Below are positions 9,001 to 16,860 of a stretch of 64,000 bases of DNA, piece by piece. Origin of the DNA: Phytoseiulus persimilis (lineage: Eukaryota > Arthropoda > Arachnida > Mesostigmata > Phytoseiidae); the NCBI GenBank assembly GCA_037576195.1, contig CM075103.1:24428001-24492000 (forward strand), in the 5' to 3' direction. Position numbers and translations under genes: made by a program. Positions within the stretch are counted from its first letter, which is position 1. Every line of letters begins with the position of its first letter. The notes beneath the pieces are model-generated. The model did not search any database, was not told where the DNA came from, and saw nothing but the letters and a program-made list of their open reading frames with translations.

Positions 9001-11616
9001 AAAAAGTATTTCTATGTAGATGATTTGATCGCAGGCGCAGAGAACGCCGGGAGCGGAGAAAAAGTGGTTGAAATCTTACACGAGTCGTTCAAGGCAGGCT
9101 GCTTTCCGTTGAAAAAATGCTCGACGAACTCTGCGGAGTTGGGTAGATTCATACGACATCGATACCCTGACGCGACAGTCACGTTCGACGACGAAAATTT
9201 CAAGTTTCTCGGTGTGAGATGGAATCAGAAAGAAGACACGATGCACATAGATGTCTCAAAGACGATCGCGTTTTTCGAAACAAGCGTTCCAACGAAACGA
9301 TCTCTACTCAAGGGAGCTAGCCAGGTTTTCGATCCGTTGGGAATCGTGGCGCCGATCTCGTTGGGCATGAAGTGTTTACTTCAGCATCATTGGCAGAAGA
9401 AGCTAGATTGGAACCAGGTTCTGGCTGGGGAAGATCTCGAGCAGTACAGGGATGTCACGCGCAGGCTCGAAAATATCAAGCACATTAGCGTAGCGAGGGA
9501 CTTTCTAGCGGCCAAAGGTAGCCGAGGCACTGCGGTGCGGGAGTTGCACGTGTTTTGCGATGCAAGCCTCACAGGCTATGGGTGCGTGGCATACGCGAGG
9601 GACGTTTCGAATCGAAATCAGATCACGGTCTCGTTGATCATGGCGAAAGGGCGAGTGGCTCCGTTGAAGGGGAATTGGTCAATCCACAGGCTGGAGTTGT
9701 TGGGCGCGGTTTTGGCAGTAAGAATCGCAAAAAAGATCACCCAGGGAGTTGGCTTGCCGTTCGCGTCGATCAATTACTGGTGCGACAATGCATGCTTGCT
9801 AGCTTGGATTCGCGACAAGCCAGAAAGATGGAAGGCGTTCGTCGAAAACCGGGTAAAGGAAATCCAAGCGTCTTCCGAGGCAAGTCAGTGGAGCTATGTC
9901 CGTTCGGAGGAAAACAGTTGCGACTTGCTTTCCAGAAACTCAGCGCTGGATTCGAATGAGCTTCGGAATTTTTGGTTGCACGGCCCAGCATGGTTAAAAT
10001 CCGGCAGGAAACCGAAGGATCATAGCCTGAATCCGAGCGAATATGAGTTCGAAGTCGCGAACGAGAAACGGTCTCAATGTTTCGTAGGATCGGTCGCGGT
10101 GAAACAGGACCCAATCGACATTAAGCCCATGTCATCGTGGGCAAAGACGGTCAGGGTCGTCGCATATTTGCGGCGCTGGAGGGTATTCAGGCGGGAGTTG
10201 AAACCGCAGTGGCTGGCGTCGATCGCCACGAAAGAATACACCAACGCCGAGACAATTATCCTGAAGAACATCCAAGGCCAGCACTTCCATGCGGAGCTGG
10301 AAGCCGGGTTCGAGGAGTTGTCGAAGCGAAGTCAACTATATCAATATAATCCATTCGTGGACAAGCAGGGCCTGATTAGGTGCCGCTCCAGGTTGAACAA
10401 TCTCAAAAATGTTGACTTCGAGACGACGAACCCGATAATATTGCCTGGGGAAGATGCTCTGGTTGATCTGTACGTTCGTTGGACTCACGAAAAAGTGTGC
10501 ATGCATGCGGGCAGCATACCGGGTGTTATGCAGCGGATCAGAAGGCGCTTTTTGATTCTGCGGGGTCGGCGCGCGGCGAAAAAAGCAATCAGTCGATGCA
10601 AAGTGTGCGCGAAGTTCAGAGCTCAGCCAGCTGCGGAGTCTACTCCGGATTTGCCAAAATTCAGAGTCGAGACAGTGCCAGCTTTCAGCACTACGGGGGT
10701 GGACGCGGCAGGTCCGATCTGGATAAAAGATCATAATGGCAAGAAAGCCACGGCGTTCATCATGTTGTTCTGCTGCTCGGTTTCGAGAGCGGTCAGAATG
10801 GAGCTGGTCGAGAACCTGTCGACGTACGAATTTCTTTTGGCAATGAGGAGGTTCTACAATCGGAATCCAACGGTGGTTTGCTTCTTTTCGGATAATGCGT
10901 CATCTTTCCGAAGGGCGGCGAAAGAAATCAAACTTTTGTTCGACTTGGCGAGATCTGAGGAGACTCAGAGTTTTCTCTCAAAGCAGAGGATAGATTGGAA
11001 GTTCAATACGGAAAGAGCACCATGGAGGAACGGATTCGTAGAAAGACTCTTCGGAACGATAAAAAAACCTTTGCGGAAGGTGCTAGGGAAGAATTTACCA
11101 TCATTCAGAGAGCTCGAGACAATTCTCACGGATATCGAAAAAATCGTGAATGATCGACCGTTGGGATGCGTCAGCAACGATCCGAATGAACCTTTGCCAG
11201 TGACGCCGGCGGATTTGCTGTATGGCAACACAACGCGTCCAGCGTTGCCGGAGCTGAACGAGATCTTGGAAACATCGGAATCTGCGACAGCCACAATCTT
11301 GTCAGAACGATGGAAATTCCAGCAAAACATCCTGAATGCGTTCTGGAATAGGTTTCGCCGGGAGTATCTATTTCAACTCAAGTCCAACCTAGGATCTAAA
11401 CCGATTCGTAGCAGATCAATCGAGGTCGGAGACGTAGTGCTGCTCGACGATCCAGCGGCATCAAGAAGCTATTGGCCGGTCGCTAGAGTGCAGTCTCTAT
11501 GCGCGGGTAGCGGAGGAGACGGCAAGATGCGAACGTGCATAGTCAAATTGCCCAATGGGAAAACTTTGAAAAGACCCATTCAACTTCTGTACAAACTGGA
11601 TCTAGCTCAATACTAA
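6097..11616 (+). CDS. gag-pol: BEL-2 gag-pol polyprotein, intact
   Basis: One uninterrupted frame of 1,839 codons starts at the first ATG after the primer-binding site. In order: a coiled-coil-like gag N-terminus (1-160); a DUF1759-type gag core (about 172-330); three CCHC zinc knuckles (about 412-475, e.g. CFKCLDRNHRVDKC); an aspartic protease with LDTGSQ at about 528; the pre-RT linker LWDTEVLGI at about 718; reverse transcriptase with YVDD at about 972; RNase H with FCDAS at about 1153, HRLELLGAV and YWCDNA; an integrase zinc domain (HEKVCMH...CKVCAKF, about 1465-1505); the integrase D,D,E core (GVDAAG about 1534, SDNAS about 1598, FVERLF about 1648); and a DUF5641-type C-terminus. Every catalytic residue I looked for is present. 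The length fits autonomous BEL/Pao elements, so it is probably able to transpose or was until recently. There is no env-like frame on this strand. Confidence 0.95.
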   Translation: MASKQEAGAELSSEGTGMVPLRQKLSVARQLVTRACTKVREALAGDASERTIASVRAAMVLLQKQAARLSAATEAAMESGVWTSDQTEAEVAKVFDYEAKVADMELDVEQFLRENDPGAYLDERSRGNSMSIQHQSSIVEPQISDTRRPEVPKTPTFLRTSWDEVIRRVPKFDGDPVKFKNWQNAFRLYVDSTDIDPLEKFHLLKETIGRDVASCIASLELNCDNYEIARDTVYKLFGQTAVAEDRLVDNVVEACNRGNLNDGANFVKFVTDVTQSIQSLIALGYSHEGLSPFPTRIIMKALPYDRRRRFDDAVGWQDEDERSCRLKELLDFLEAEQFQVRKLSPSVFRTHSSPVPSKGMGRARVDASPRMPSQQSQFSRKTKPRFSPAGPTGSMSNQHAFAVTASSPADHSCIFCSGQHISGNCRKPMSPEERRKCATTKNACFKCLDRNHRVDKCKAKGCAKCGKGHHKLLCVMPTGVAAAAPAGSRADVTSVNSIKITNISEKRLPTGYVEVVSDECVAVGRIVLDTGSQKTLISNRFANLLGAKEVGSENFYLQSAGQAHPKKCKGRIVEITLKSRFSDNHMVIYARALPNVVEGTLPEANFTGNLEPIADRNEGAWSAEICMLVGVDYLYPIVGTNTKKVGGFVAIETLFGYFLCGTGQHQEIRLNPALVKVIQQKRKAWNGRAESQRGGSATVSLAATVRSKYDPEDISFLWDTEVLGIEPYFKENDEVPNEELTEFVRTTTQRKPDGRYIIHLPFKPNKDTLGDNRELTLRRLKSFLAQTKKNQALLEAVDTEMVDLLDQGFIELADSPEPGEQCHYLPLLAVIKKQASAEAKMKVRVVNDASARSRNEAGFNDVLYQGENLIADIVSVILQFRQLPIAITADIEKAYLQFEITPEHRKFLKFLWPIGISKNPRAPLREMQSCRLSFGLVSAPYQHCAGIRLHLENEIRNRPQDKELLEFVKKYFYVDDLIAGAENAGSGEKVVEILHESFKAGCFPLKKCSTNSAELGRFIRHRYPDATVTFDDENFKFLGVRWNQKEDTMHIDVSKTIAFFETSVPTKRSLLKGASQVFDPLGIVAPISLGMKCLLQHHWQKKLDWNQVLAGEDLEQYRDVTRRLENIKHISVARDFLAAKGSRGTAVRELHVFCDASLTGYGCVAYARDVSNRNQITVSLIMAKGRVAPLKGNWSIHRLELLGAVLAVRIAKKITQGVGLPFASINYWCDNACLLAWIRDKPERWKAFVENRVKEIQASSEASQWSYVRSEENSCDLLSRNSALDSNELRNFWLHGPAWLKSGRKPKDHSLNPSEYEFEVANEKRSQCFVGSVAVKQDPIDIKPMSSWAKTVRVVAYLRRWRVFRRELKPQWLASIATKEYTNAETIILKNIQGQHFHAELEAGFEELSKRSQLYQYNPFVDKQGLIRCRSRLNNLKNVDFETTNPIILPGEDALVDLYVRWTHEKVCMHAGSIPGVMQRIRRRFLILRGRRAAKKAISRCKVCAKFRAQPAAESTPDLPKFRVETVPAFSTTGVDAAGPIWIKDHNGKKATAFIMLFCCSVSRAVRMELVENLSTYEFLLAMRRFYNRNPTVVCFFSDNASSFRRAAKEIKLLFDLARSEETQSFLSKQRIDWKFNTERAPWRNGFVERLFGTIKKPLRKVLGKNLPSFRELETILTDIEKIVNDRPLGCVSNDPNEPLPVTPADLLYGNTTRPALPELNEILETSESATATILSERWKFQQNILNAFWNRFRREYLFQLKSNLGSKPIRSRSIEVGDVVLLDDPAASRSYWPVARVQSLCAGSGGDGKMRTCIVKLPNGKTLKRPIQLLYKLDLAQY

Positions 11617-11692
11617 AAGTATCTAGTGGGTAGGAAGTAGGCAGACCAAGTGAAGTTGTATAAAAAGGATATTTATTAACAGCGGGGCAACG
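11617..11692. terminator. Poly(A) signal of the antisense ORF
   Basis: Read on the minus strand, AATAAA occupies 11677-11672, 16 bases past the antisense stop at 11693. The plus strand of this 76-base gap shows nothing else beyond the stop of gag-pol. Confidence 0.55.
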
Positions 11693-12669
11693 CTAGGCTA
11701 GCCGCATCAATCGGAGGGTGCCGTCCGGGAGTCGGACTTTGTAGTAGGGCCCGTCGGCAGGCAGGGCGGCTGGGGCGGCGCGTGGCCGGACGGTGGTCTG
11801 CGAGCGGACCGCTGGGTTGGCGGCGGCTGATGTGTCGGCTGGGGCTGTCGGCGGTGGAACGGTGGTCCGCGAACGGACCGCTGGGTTGGCGGCGGCTGAC
11901 GTGTCGGCTGGGGCTGTCGGCGGTGGAACGGTGGTCCGCGAACGGACCGCTGGGTTGGCGGCGGCTGATGTGTCGGCTGGGGCGGTGTCGGAGGCGTGTT
12001 GGCGAAGGCGTGCCTCGGCGGCGGTGGCGGCACGGAGACGCATCTCCGCGGAGCGAGCTTCGGACTCGAGTCGAGGTGGGGCGGCGGCGAGGGCTTCGGG
12101 TTGATGGGGTGCCGTGGTGGCGATCGGTGACTCACGCGTGGGCCGGGCTTGTTCCTGGTACACGCGTTCGCGAGCCTCGTTCTCCTCATTCGTGAGTCGG
12201 GCGGCCTCGTTCCGGCGGCGCACCGCTTCCTCGAGGAACCGGTGGCGGGACCGGCTGGTGTCGGTAACGGAGGGGAAGGGGAGATGGCGTCCGCACAAAG
12301 CCAACGCATTGACAGCGGCGACGGCGGCGTCGGGGCAGCCCGTGCCCCGCAGGGCACGGGTTGTGTCGCGTAGGATACCTTGTTGGGCCGGCGTTAGCGT
12401 CTCATTGAAGTAGAAGGCCACCAGCTGAGAGCGGTCGACAGCGGGAAGGGTCCGGAACTCGTCGGACGTGGCGAACCACAAAGCGGCCAACACCCCGCAG
12501 GGCGAGGTCCGGTACTGCTGCTGGCGGTACCGCGGGACCTCCTGGTGGTGGTGTGCCGCGAACGGGACGTCGTCGGTGGGGTGAGCTCCAGGTCGTCTTC
12601 GGTGGGGACGAACTCAGTCGCACTGAGTCGGGTCGGCGAGGCACCAGGCGGACGTGATTCAGCCATCAT
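11693..12669 (-). CDS. Antisense ORF of BEL-2, unknown function
   Basis: This ORF runs opposite to gag-pol, between pol and the 3' LTR. The first ATG (12669) opens a frame beginning MMAESRPPG. It must shift by one base near a short C-run at about 12574 to enter the long frame that ends at 11693; with the shift the protein is about 325 residues. Parts: an acidic start (TEFVPTEDDLEL), a Q/H-rich stretch, a central helical block with CGVLAALWF and GCPDAAVAAV, a charged coiled-coil-like segment, three tandem 23-residue Pro/Ala repeats (unit beginning APADTSAAANPAV, about 11810-11990), and a short basic tail. A TATA-like box and AATAAA sit at the right places on this strand. No known family is recognised. 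BEL-1 has an ORF in the same place with a faintly similar core. The single shift may be decay or a sequencing error. Confidence 0.5.
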
Positions 12670-12754
12670 GTGGGGAGTCGGCGGAGCGAGGCTAAGATGC
12701 GTTCGTTTCGATAAGCCGGAGAACAAGCAGGTCTCAGAGGTCTGCGGACCTAGG

Positions 12755-12761
12755 TTTTATA
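12755..12761 (-). promoter_or_regulatory. TATA-like box before the BEL-2 antisense ORF
   Basis: The minus strand reads gtataaaacc here, with TATAAAA at 12761-12755. This is about 90 bases upstream of the first antisense ATG and would give a leader of roughly 60 bases. It is one of few AT-rich spots in a GC-rich stretch. Confidence 0.4.
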
Positions 12762-13162
12762 CTTTTCCAAGGGGGAGAAAACTTCCGAAAGGCGGGTCCA
12801 GTGGAATCTCAGAGAACTATGCGTGGTTCTGATTTGTCACTCAAAATCGCGTGTTCAACTCGGTTGACTTGCATAAGTGGTTCTCGTGTTTCCGAAACAG
12901 GCTCGCGTTTCTCACAGGCGTTCTCGGTCGTCGATCTCAAGAAATGGTACCGCGGATTTAGAAAGTCATCCATTCTAAAGCAAGAAGGAAATTAGCCAAC
13001 CAATATGAAATATATGCAATGTGAATTGGTTGAATGACCGCATGAAGAAGTGTCAAGTGTAATTCAAGTTTGTATGGACTCAAAAAGAGATGTCCGATGT
13101 ATACACGACAAAATTGTCCCAGATGTTAACAGGGTCAGAACCGCTGCGGCGGTTGCCGGGAG
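12762..13162 (+). other. BEL-2 3' untranslated region
   Basis: No frame with recognisable content lies here on either strand. The last bases before the LTR read gccgggag, short and only partly purine. BEL-1 has the matching ccgggag before its 3' LTR, so this is probably the plus-strand priming site shared by the two elements. Confidence 0.4.
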
Positions 13163-13540
13163 TGTTGCGGAATCTTCCAAGGTCTCCCCGGAGACCGTGG
13201 AGTTTCAGCTCAGAGTTTCTAGCGTTCCAGGAACGCTACTAGAGTATTATTACGGCCAGTGGATAGAGGGCCGAGAGTGCATATCTGTCCATCCGAAATA
13301 AACGAGCCAACGTTGCACGTCGGCTCCGTGAAGCGAACATCACTGCGGTGTGGTCGACTGTCTGCAAACAGCCGACAACACACAAGTTGCAACCCGACCG
13401 TGAGCGACACGCACACGGTGCGAGCGATACGCTTGCAAATCTCTAACCAAGTTCGCTTTGCGGAGTCCGGACAGGCGGCTGCGGCCAGTAGACCAACAAC
13501 CAGTGTCTTTCCTCAAGGATCCCGAGCGGGTTTGGCAACA
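13163..13540 (+). repeat. BEL-2 3' LTR
   Basis: This 378-bp copy matches the 5' LTR throughout except for a 25-base gap that removes the middle hairpin. It ends gcaaca and is followed by the target duplication ggtag. Confidence 0.92.
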
Positions 13541-13724
13541 GGTAGGAAACGTTTGCCTCCTTAAGGACGCAAGTCCTTCACGAGCGCACTGGCCGTTGTG
13601 TCGCGTACTCGGTCTTTCCGGCGGGGAGAGAACGGATCGACGCAAGCGATCCTGCCTAATCAAGACGGCCACAGGCCAAACGTTGAATCGTCCAATACAA
13701 CTACTATTCCCACTCGAGGTCTAG
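13541..13724 (+). pseudogene. pol: BEL-1 integrase C-terminal tail (DUF5641-like)
   Basis: After the BEL-2 insertion the frame VGNVCLLKDASPSRAHWPLC continues to RPIQLLFPLEV and stops at 13724. This is the tail that closes BEL/Pao integrase; compare RVGDVCLLED in BEL-3 and VGDVVLLDD in BEL-2. Across the empty site it joins the fragment at about 5480-5570 with one frameshift. Confidence 0.85.
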
Positions 13725-13796
13725 CCGATCTGATACTACACCCCGGGGCGCCGGTGCGCACCCCGTAGAACGAAAAGGCGATCATCCACCAACACA
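13725..13796 (+). other. BEL-1 sequence after pol
   Basis: Seventy bases of BEL-1 after the pol stop. They end in acaaca-type sequence whose final A is the left side of the Helitron A^T insertion site. Nothing else is seen. Confidence 0.4.
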
Positions 13797-15771
13797 TCTA
13801 TATATATAAAAATCCAGGGTCTGTTTGTTTGTTTGTTTGTTTGTTTGTCTGTTTGTTTGTTTGTCCTCAATAGGCTCCTCCGGTATTGATCGGATCTACT
13901 TGGAACAAACTGCATAATGTAGGGCGACTCACCGGGAAGGACATAGGCCACCCACCCCTCCCCCCCTCCCCTCCCCTCCTTCCCCCCTCGCGATTTACCC
14001 CAACTTTGACCCCCTCCATACTGTCACCCGCATCCAAATTCTGACGATAAGGTGCACCGCCCCGTTATGACGCCAGCCAGATTCATCCCATCGTCATCGG
14101 ATATCCTTCCCCACCTCCTCTCCTATACATCTATCATAAAAATTCCTGGAGGGGTGATTTAGAGACCAATAAGGCCATTACTTCCCAACTCTGGAGGGGT
14201 GATTCCGAGACCAATCTGGCCATTAGTTTCCAACTCTGGAGGGGTGATTACGAGACCAATCTGGCCTTTAGTTTCTAACTCTGGAGGGCTGATTGCGAGA
14301 CCAATCTGGACATTACTTTCCAACTTTGGAGGGGTGATTCCGAGACCAATCTGGCCATTACTTTCCAACTCTGGAGGGGTGATTCCGGGACCAATCTGGC
14401 CATTACTTTCCAACTCTGGAGGGATGATTCCGGTGCCAATTCGACCATTAGTTTTCAACTCTGGAGGGGTGATTCCGGTATCAATCTGGCCATTACTTTC
14501 CAACTCTGGAGGGGTGATTCCGGTGCCAATTTGACCATTAGTTCTCAACTCTGGAGGGGTGATTCCGGTATCAATCTGGCCATTACTTTCCAACTCTGGA
14601 GGGGTGATTCCGGTGCCAATTTGACCATTAGTTTTCAACTCTGGAGGGGTGATTCCGAGACCAATCTGGCCATTACTTTCCAACTCTGGAGGGGTGATTC
14701 CGGGGCCAATCTGAGCATTACTTCCCAACTCTGGAGGGGTGATTCCGAGACCAATCTGGCCATTACTTTCCAACTCTGGAGGGGTGATTCCGGTGCCAAT
14801 TTGACCATTAGTTTTCAACTCTGGAGGCGTGATTCCGAGACCAATCTGACATTACTTCCCAACTCTGGAGGGGTGATTCCGAGACCAATCTGAGCATTAC
14901 TTCCCAAATCTGGAGGGGTGATTCCGAGACCAATCTGAGCATTACTTCCCAACTCTAGAGGGGTGATTCCGGGGCCAATCTGAGCATTACTTCCCAACTC
15001 TGGAGGAGTGATTCCGAGACCGATCTGAGCATTACTTCCCAACTCTGGAGGGGTGATTCCGAGACCAATCTGAGCATTACTTCCCAACTCTGGAGGAGTG
15101 ATTCCGAGACCGATCTGAGCATCACTTCCCAACTCTGGAGGGGTGATTCCGAGACCGATCTGAGCATTACTTTTCAACTCTGGAGGGGTGATTCCGAGAC
15201 CAATCTGAGCATTACTCCCCAACTCTGGAGGGGTGATTCCGAGACCGATCTGAGCATTACTTTTCAACTCTGGAGGGGTGATTCCGGGGCCAATCTGAGC
15301 ATTACTTCCCAACTCTGGAGGAGTGATTCCGAGACCGATCTGAGCATTACTTTTCAACTCTGGAGGGGTGATTCCGAGACCAATCTGAGCATTACTCCCC
15401 AACTCTGGAGGGGTGATTCCGAGACCGATCTGAGCATTACTTTTCAACTCTGGAGGGGTGATTCCGGGGCCAATCTGAGCATTACTTCCCAACTCTGGAG
15501 GGGTGATTCCGAGACCAATCTGAGCATTACTTCCCAACTCTGGAGGGGTGATTCCGGGACCGATCTGAGCATTACTTCTCGAAACCTTAATGCTGACCCA
15601 GTGAAGAGAAGGAAAAGTGCCTCGATCCCAGGTCAGAATCCTATCGAGAATCGGTGGCCACCCCCGAAGGTGTCCCGATGACACCGCATGTTAGGCAAGG
15701 TGTGTCTGTCAGCAGTAGACTCCCAAAGCAAGGGACGGGCCAGCCAGCGTAGTCGGCCGAAGGCCGGCTAG
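13797..15771 (+). mobile_element. Helitron-1, non-autonomous, satellite-bearing
   Basis: It starts TCTATATATATAAAAATCC after an A and ends in CTAG before a T, the standard Helitron ends and target. Just before CTAG lies a 3' hairpin (gtcggcc-gaa-ggccggc). A GTTT microsatellite follows the 5' end. About 320 bases of 5' unique sequence lead to roughly 32 units of a 45-bp satellite, then a 3' unique part starting aatgctgacccagtgaag. That 3' part recurs at the end of the Helitron at 51541-58705. No protein is encoded, so it depends on a partner such as the RepHel at 19924-25542. Confidence 0.8.
14151..15575 (+). repeat. 45-bp satellite array, about 32 units
   Basis: The unit core is ctggaggggtgattccgaga followed by ccaatctgrscattact and a short pyrimidine-rich linker. 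The period is 45 bases with no unrelated spacer. Most units on the left read ctggccatta and those on the right ctgagcatta, so the two halves expanded from different variants. All long frames here follow from the period being a multiple of three. Confidence 0.95.
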
Positions 15772-16286
15772 TCTATATACATAAAAATCCAGGGTCTGTT
15801 TGTTTTTTTGTATGTTTTGTCAGACTACCTGGGCTACTTAGGGATAGAAGGTTCTCAAGGATGACGCGACTCGCTGGTGCCACGACTGTATTCAACTGCA
15901 CATCGACACTCTTGGTCTCAGTTTTCCTAGATGTGTCAGCCCGCGCTGCTGCATCCTTCTCTCTCATTCCGGCGCACAATACATTTGAATTCGACTCTAA
16001 CAGTTTGTTTGTCCTCAATAGGCTCCGCCGGTATTGATCGGATCGACTTGGAACAAACTGCATGATGTCGGGCGGCTCACCGGGAAGGACATAGGCCAAC
16101 CACCCCTCCCCCGCTCCCCCACCCCTCCTCCCCCCTCGCGATTGACCCCAACTTTGACCCCCTCCCTACTGTCACCCGCATCCAAATTCTGACGATAAGG
16201 TGCACCGCCCCGTTATGACGCCAGCCAGACTCTTAGGCCTCATCCCATCGTCATCGGATATCCTTCCCCACCCCCTCTCCTATACA
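15772..16286 (+). mobile_element. 5' fragment of a Helitron-1-type element
   Basis: It begins TCTATATACATAAAAATCC directly after the CTAG of Helitron-1 and matches the first 320 bases of Helitron-1, apart from a 185-base insertion (15818-16002). It stops at tatacA, where the next Helitron end (TCCTTACTATATATAA) begins at 16287. It is therefore either a truncated copy or the left part of an element split by the large Helitron. Confidence 0.7.
15818..16002 (-). repeat. 185-bp TG...CA insertion, possible solo LTR
   Basis: This block is absent from the two other copies of the surrounding Helitron end. On the minus strand it starts TGTTAGAGTCG and ends CTGACA, as an LTR might. It lies in a GTTT repeat, so the gttt on both sides cannot prove a target duplication. 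Confidence 0.35.
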
Positions 16287-16860
16287 TCCTTACTATATAT
16301 AATCGGCTTAGTCTGTCAGTTTGTCAGTTTGTCCGCACTTTTCCTGAAAGACATGAAGGTGATTCTGGGACCAATCCTTACTATCCTTATCCTTACTATA
16401 TATAATCGGCTTAGTCTGTCAGTTTGTCAGTCAGTTTGTCAGTTCGTCCGCACTTTTTCTGGAAGACATGAAGGTGATTCCGGGACCAATCCGAACATAC
16501 TCTCCCGAGTCTGGAGATCCTTACTATATATAATCGGCTTAGTCTGTCAGTTTGTCAGTTTGTAAGTTTGTCCGTACTTTTCCTGAAAGACATGAAGGTG
16601 ATTCTGGGACCAGTCCTTACTATCCTTATCCTTACTATTCTTACTATATATAATCGGCTTAGTCTGTCAGTTTGTCAGTTTGTCAGTTCGTCCGTGCTTT
16701 TCCTGAAACACATGAAGGTGATTCTGGGACCAATCCTTACTATCCTTATCCTTACTATATATAATCGGCTTAGTCTGTCAGTTTGTCAGTCAGTTTGTCA
16801 GTTCGTCCGCACTTTTTCTGGAAGACATGGAGGTGATTCCGGGACCAATCCGAACATACT
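16287..16860 (+). repeat. Five serial copies of the Helitron-2 5' end
   Basis: The end sequence TCCTTACTATATATAATCGG (or a slightly decayed form) recurs at 16287, 16390, 16518, 16629 and 16749. Each copy is followed by gtctgtcag/tttgtcag runs and a block reading acatgaaggtgattctggga. Spacing is 100-130 bases. Only the last copy leads into the satellite. Confidence 0.8.

Larger units (their letters stand above)
5577..13540 (+). mobile_element. BEL-2: young, near-intact BEL/Pao retrotransposon
   Basis: LTRs at 5577-5979 and 13163-13540 flank one gag-pol frame. The target duplication is ggtag at 5572-5576 and 13541-13545. Removing BEL-2 and one ggtag restores the DUF5641-like tail of BEL-1 integrase, so BEL-2 landed in BEL-1. 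Apart from a 25-base gap in the 3' LTR, I saw no difference between the LTRs, which implies a recent insertion. The order is 5' LTR, primer-binding site, gag-pol, a 1.5-kb region with an antisense ORF, 3' LTR. Confidence 0.93.

Noticed and set aside
11782-12413. Plus-strand frames of 137, 103 and 99 codons
   Set aside because: They are shadows of the GC-rich antisense ORF; no start or signal context on the plus strand.
14159-15684. Long open frames on both strands (219 and 289 codons)
   Set aside because: They are the 45-bp satellite read in stop-free frames; 45 is a multiple of three, so no coding is implied.
15818-16002. Target duplication gttt around the 185-bp insertion
   Set aside because: It lies in a GTTT microsatellite, so a match is expected by chance.
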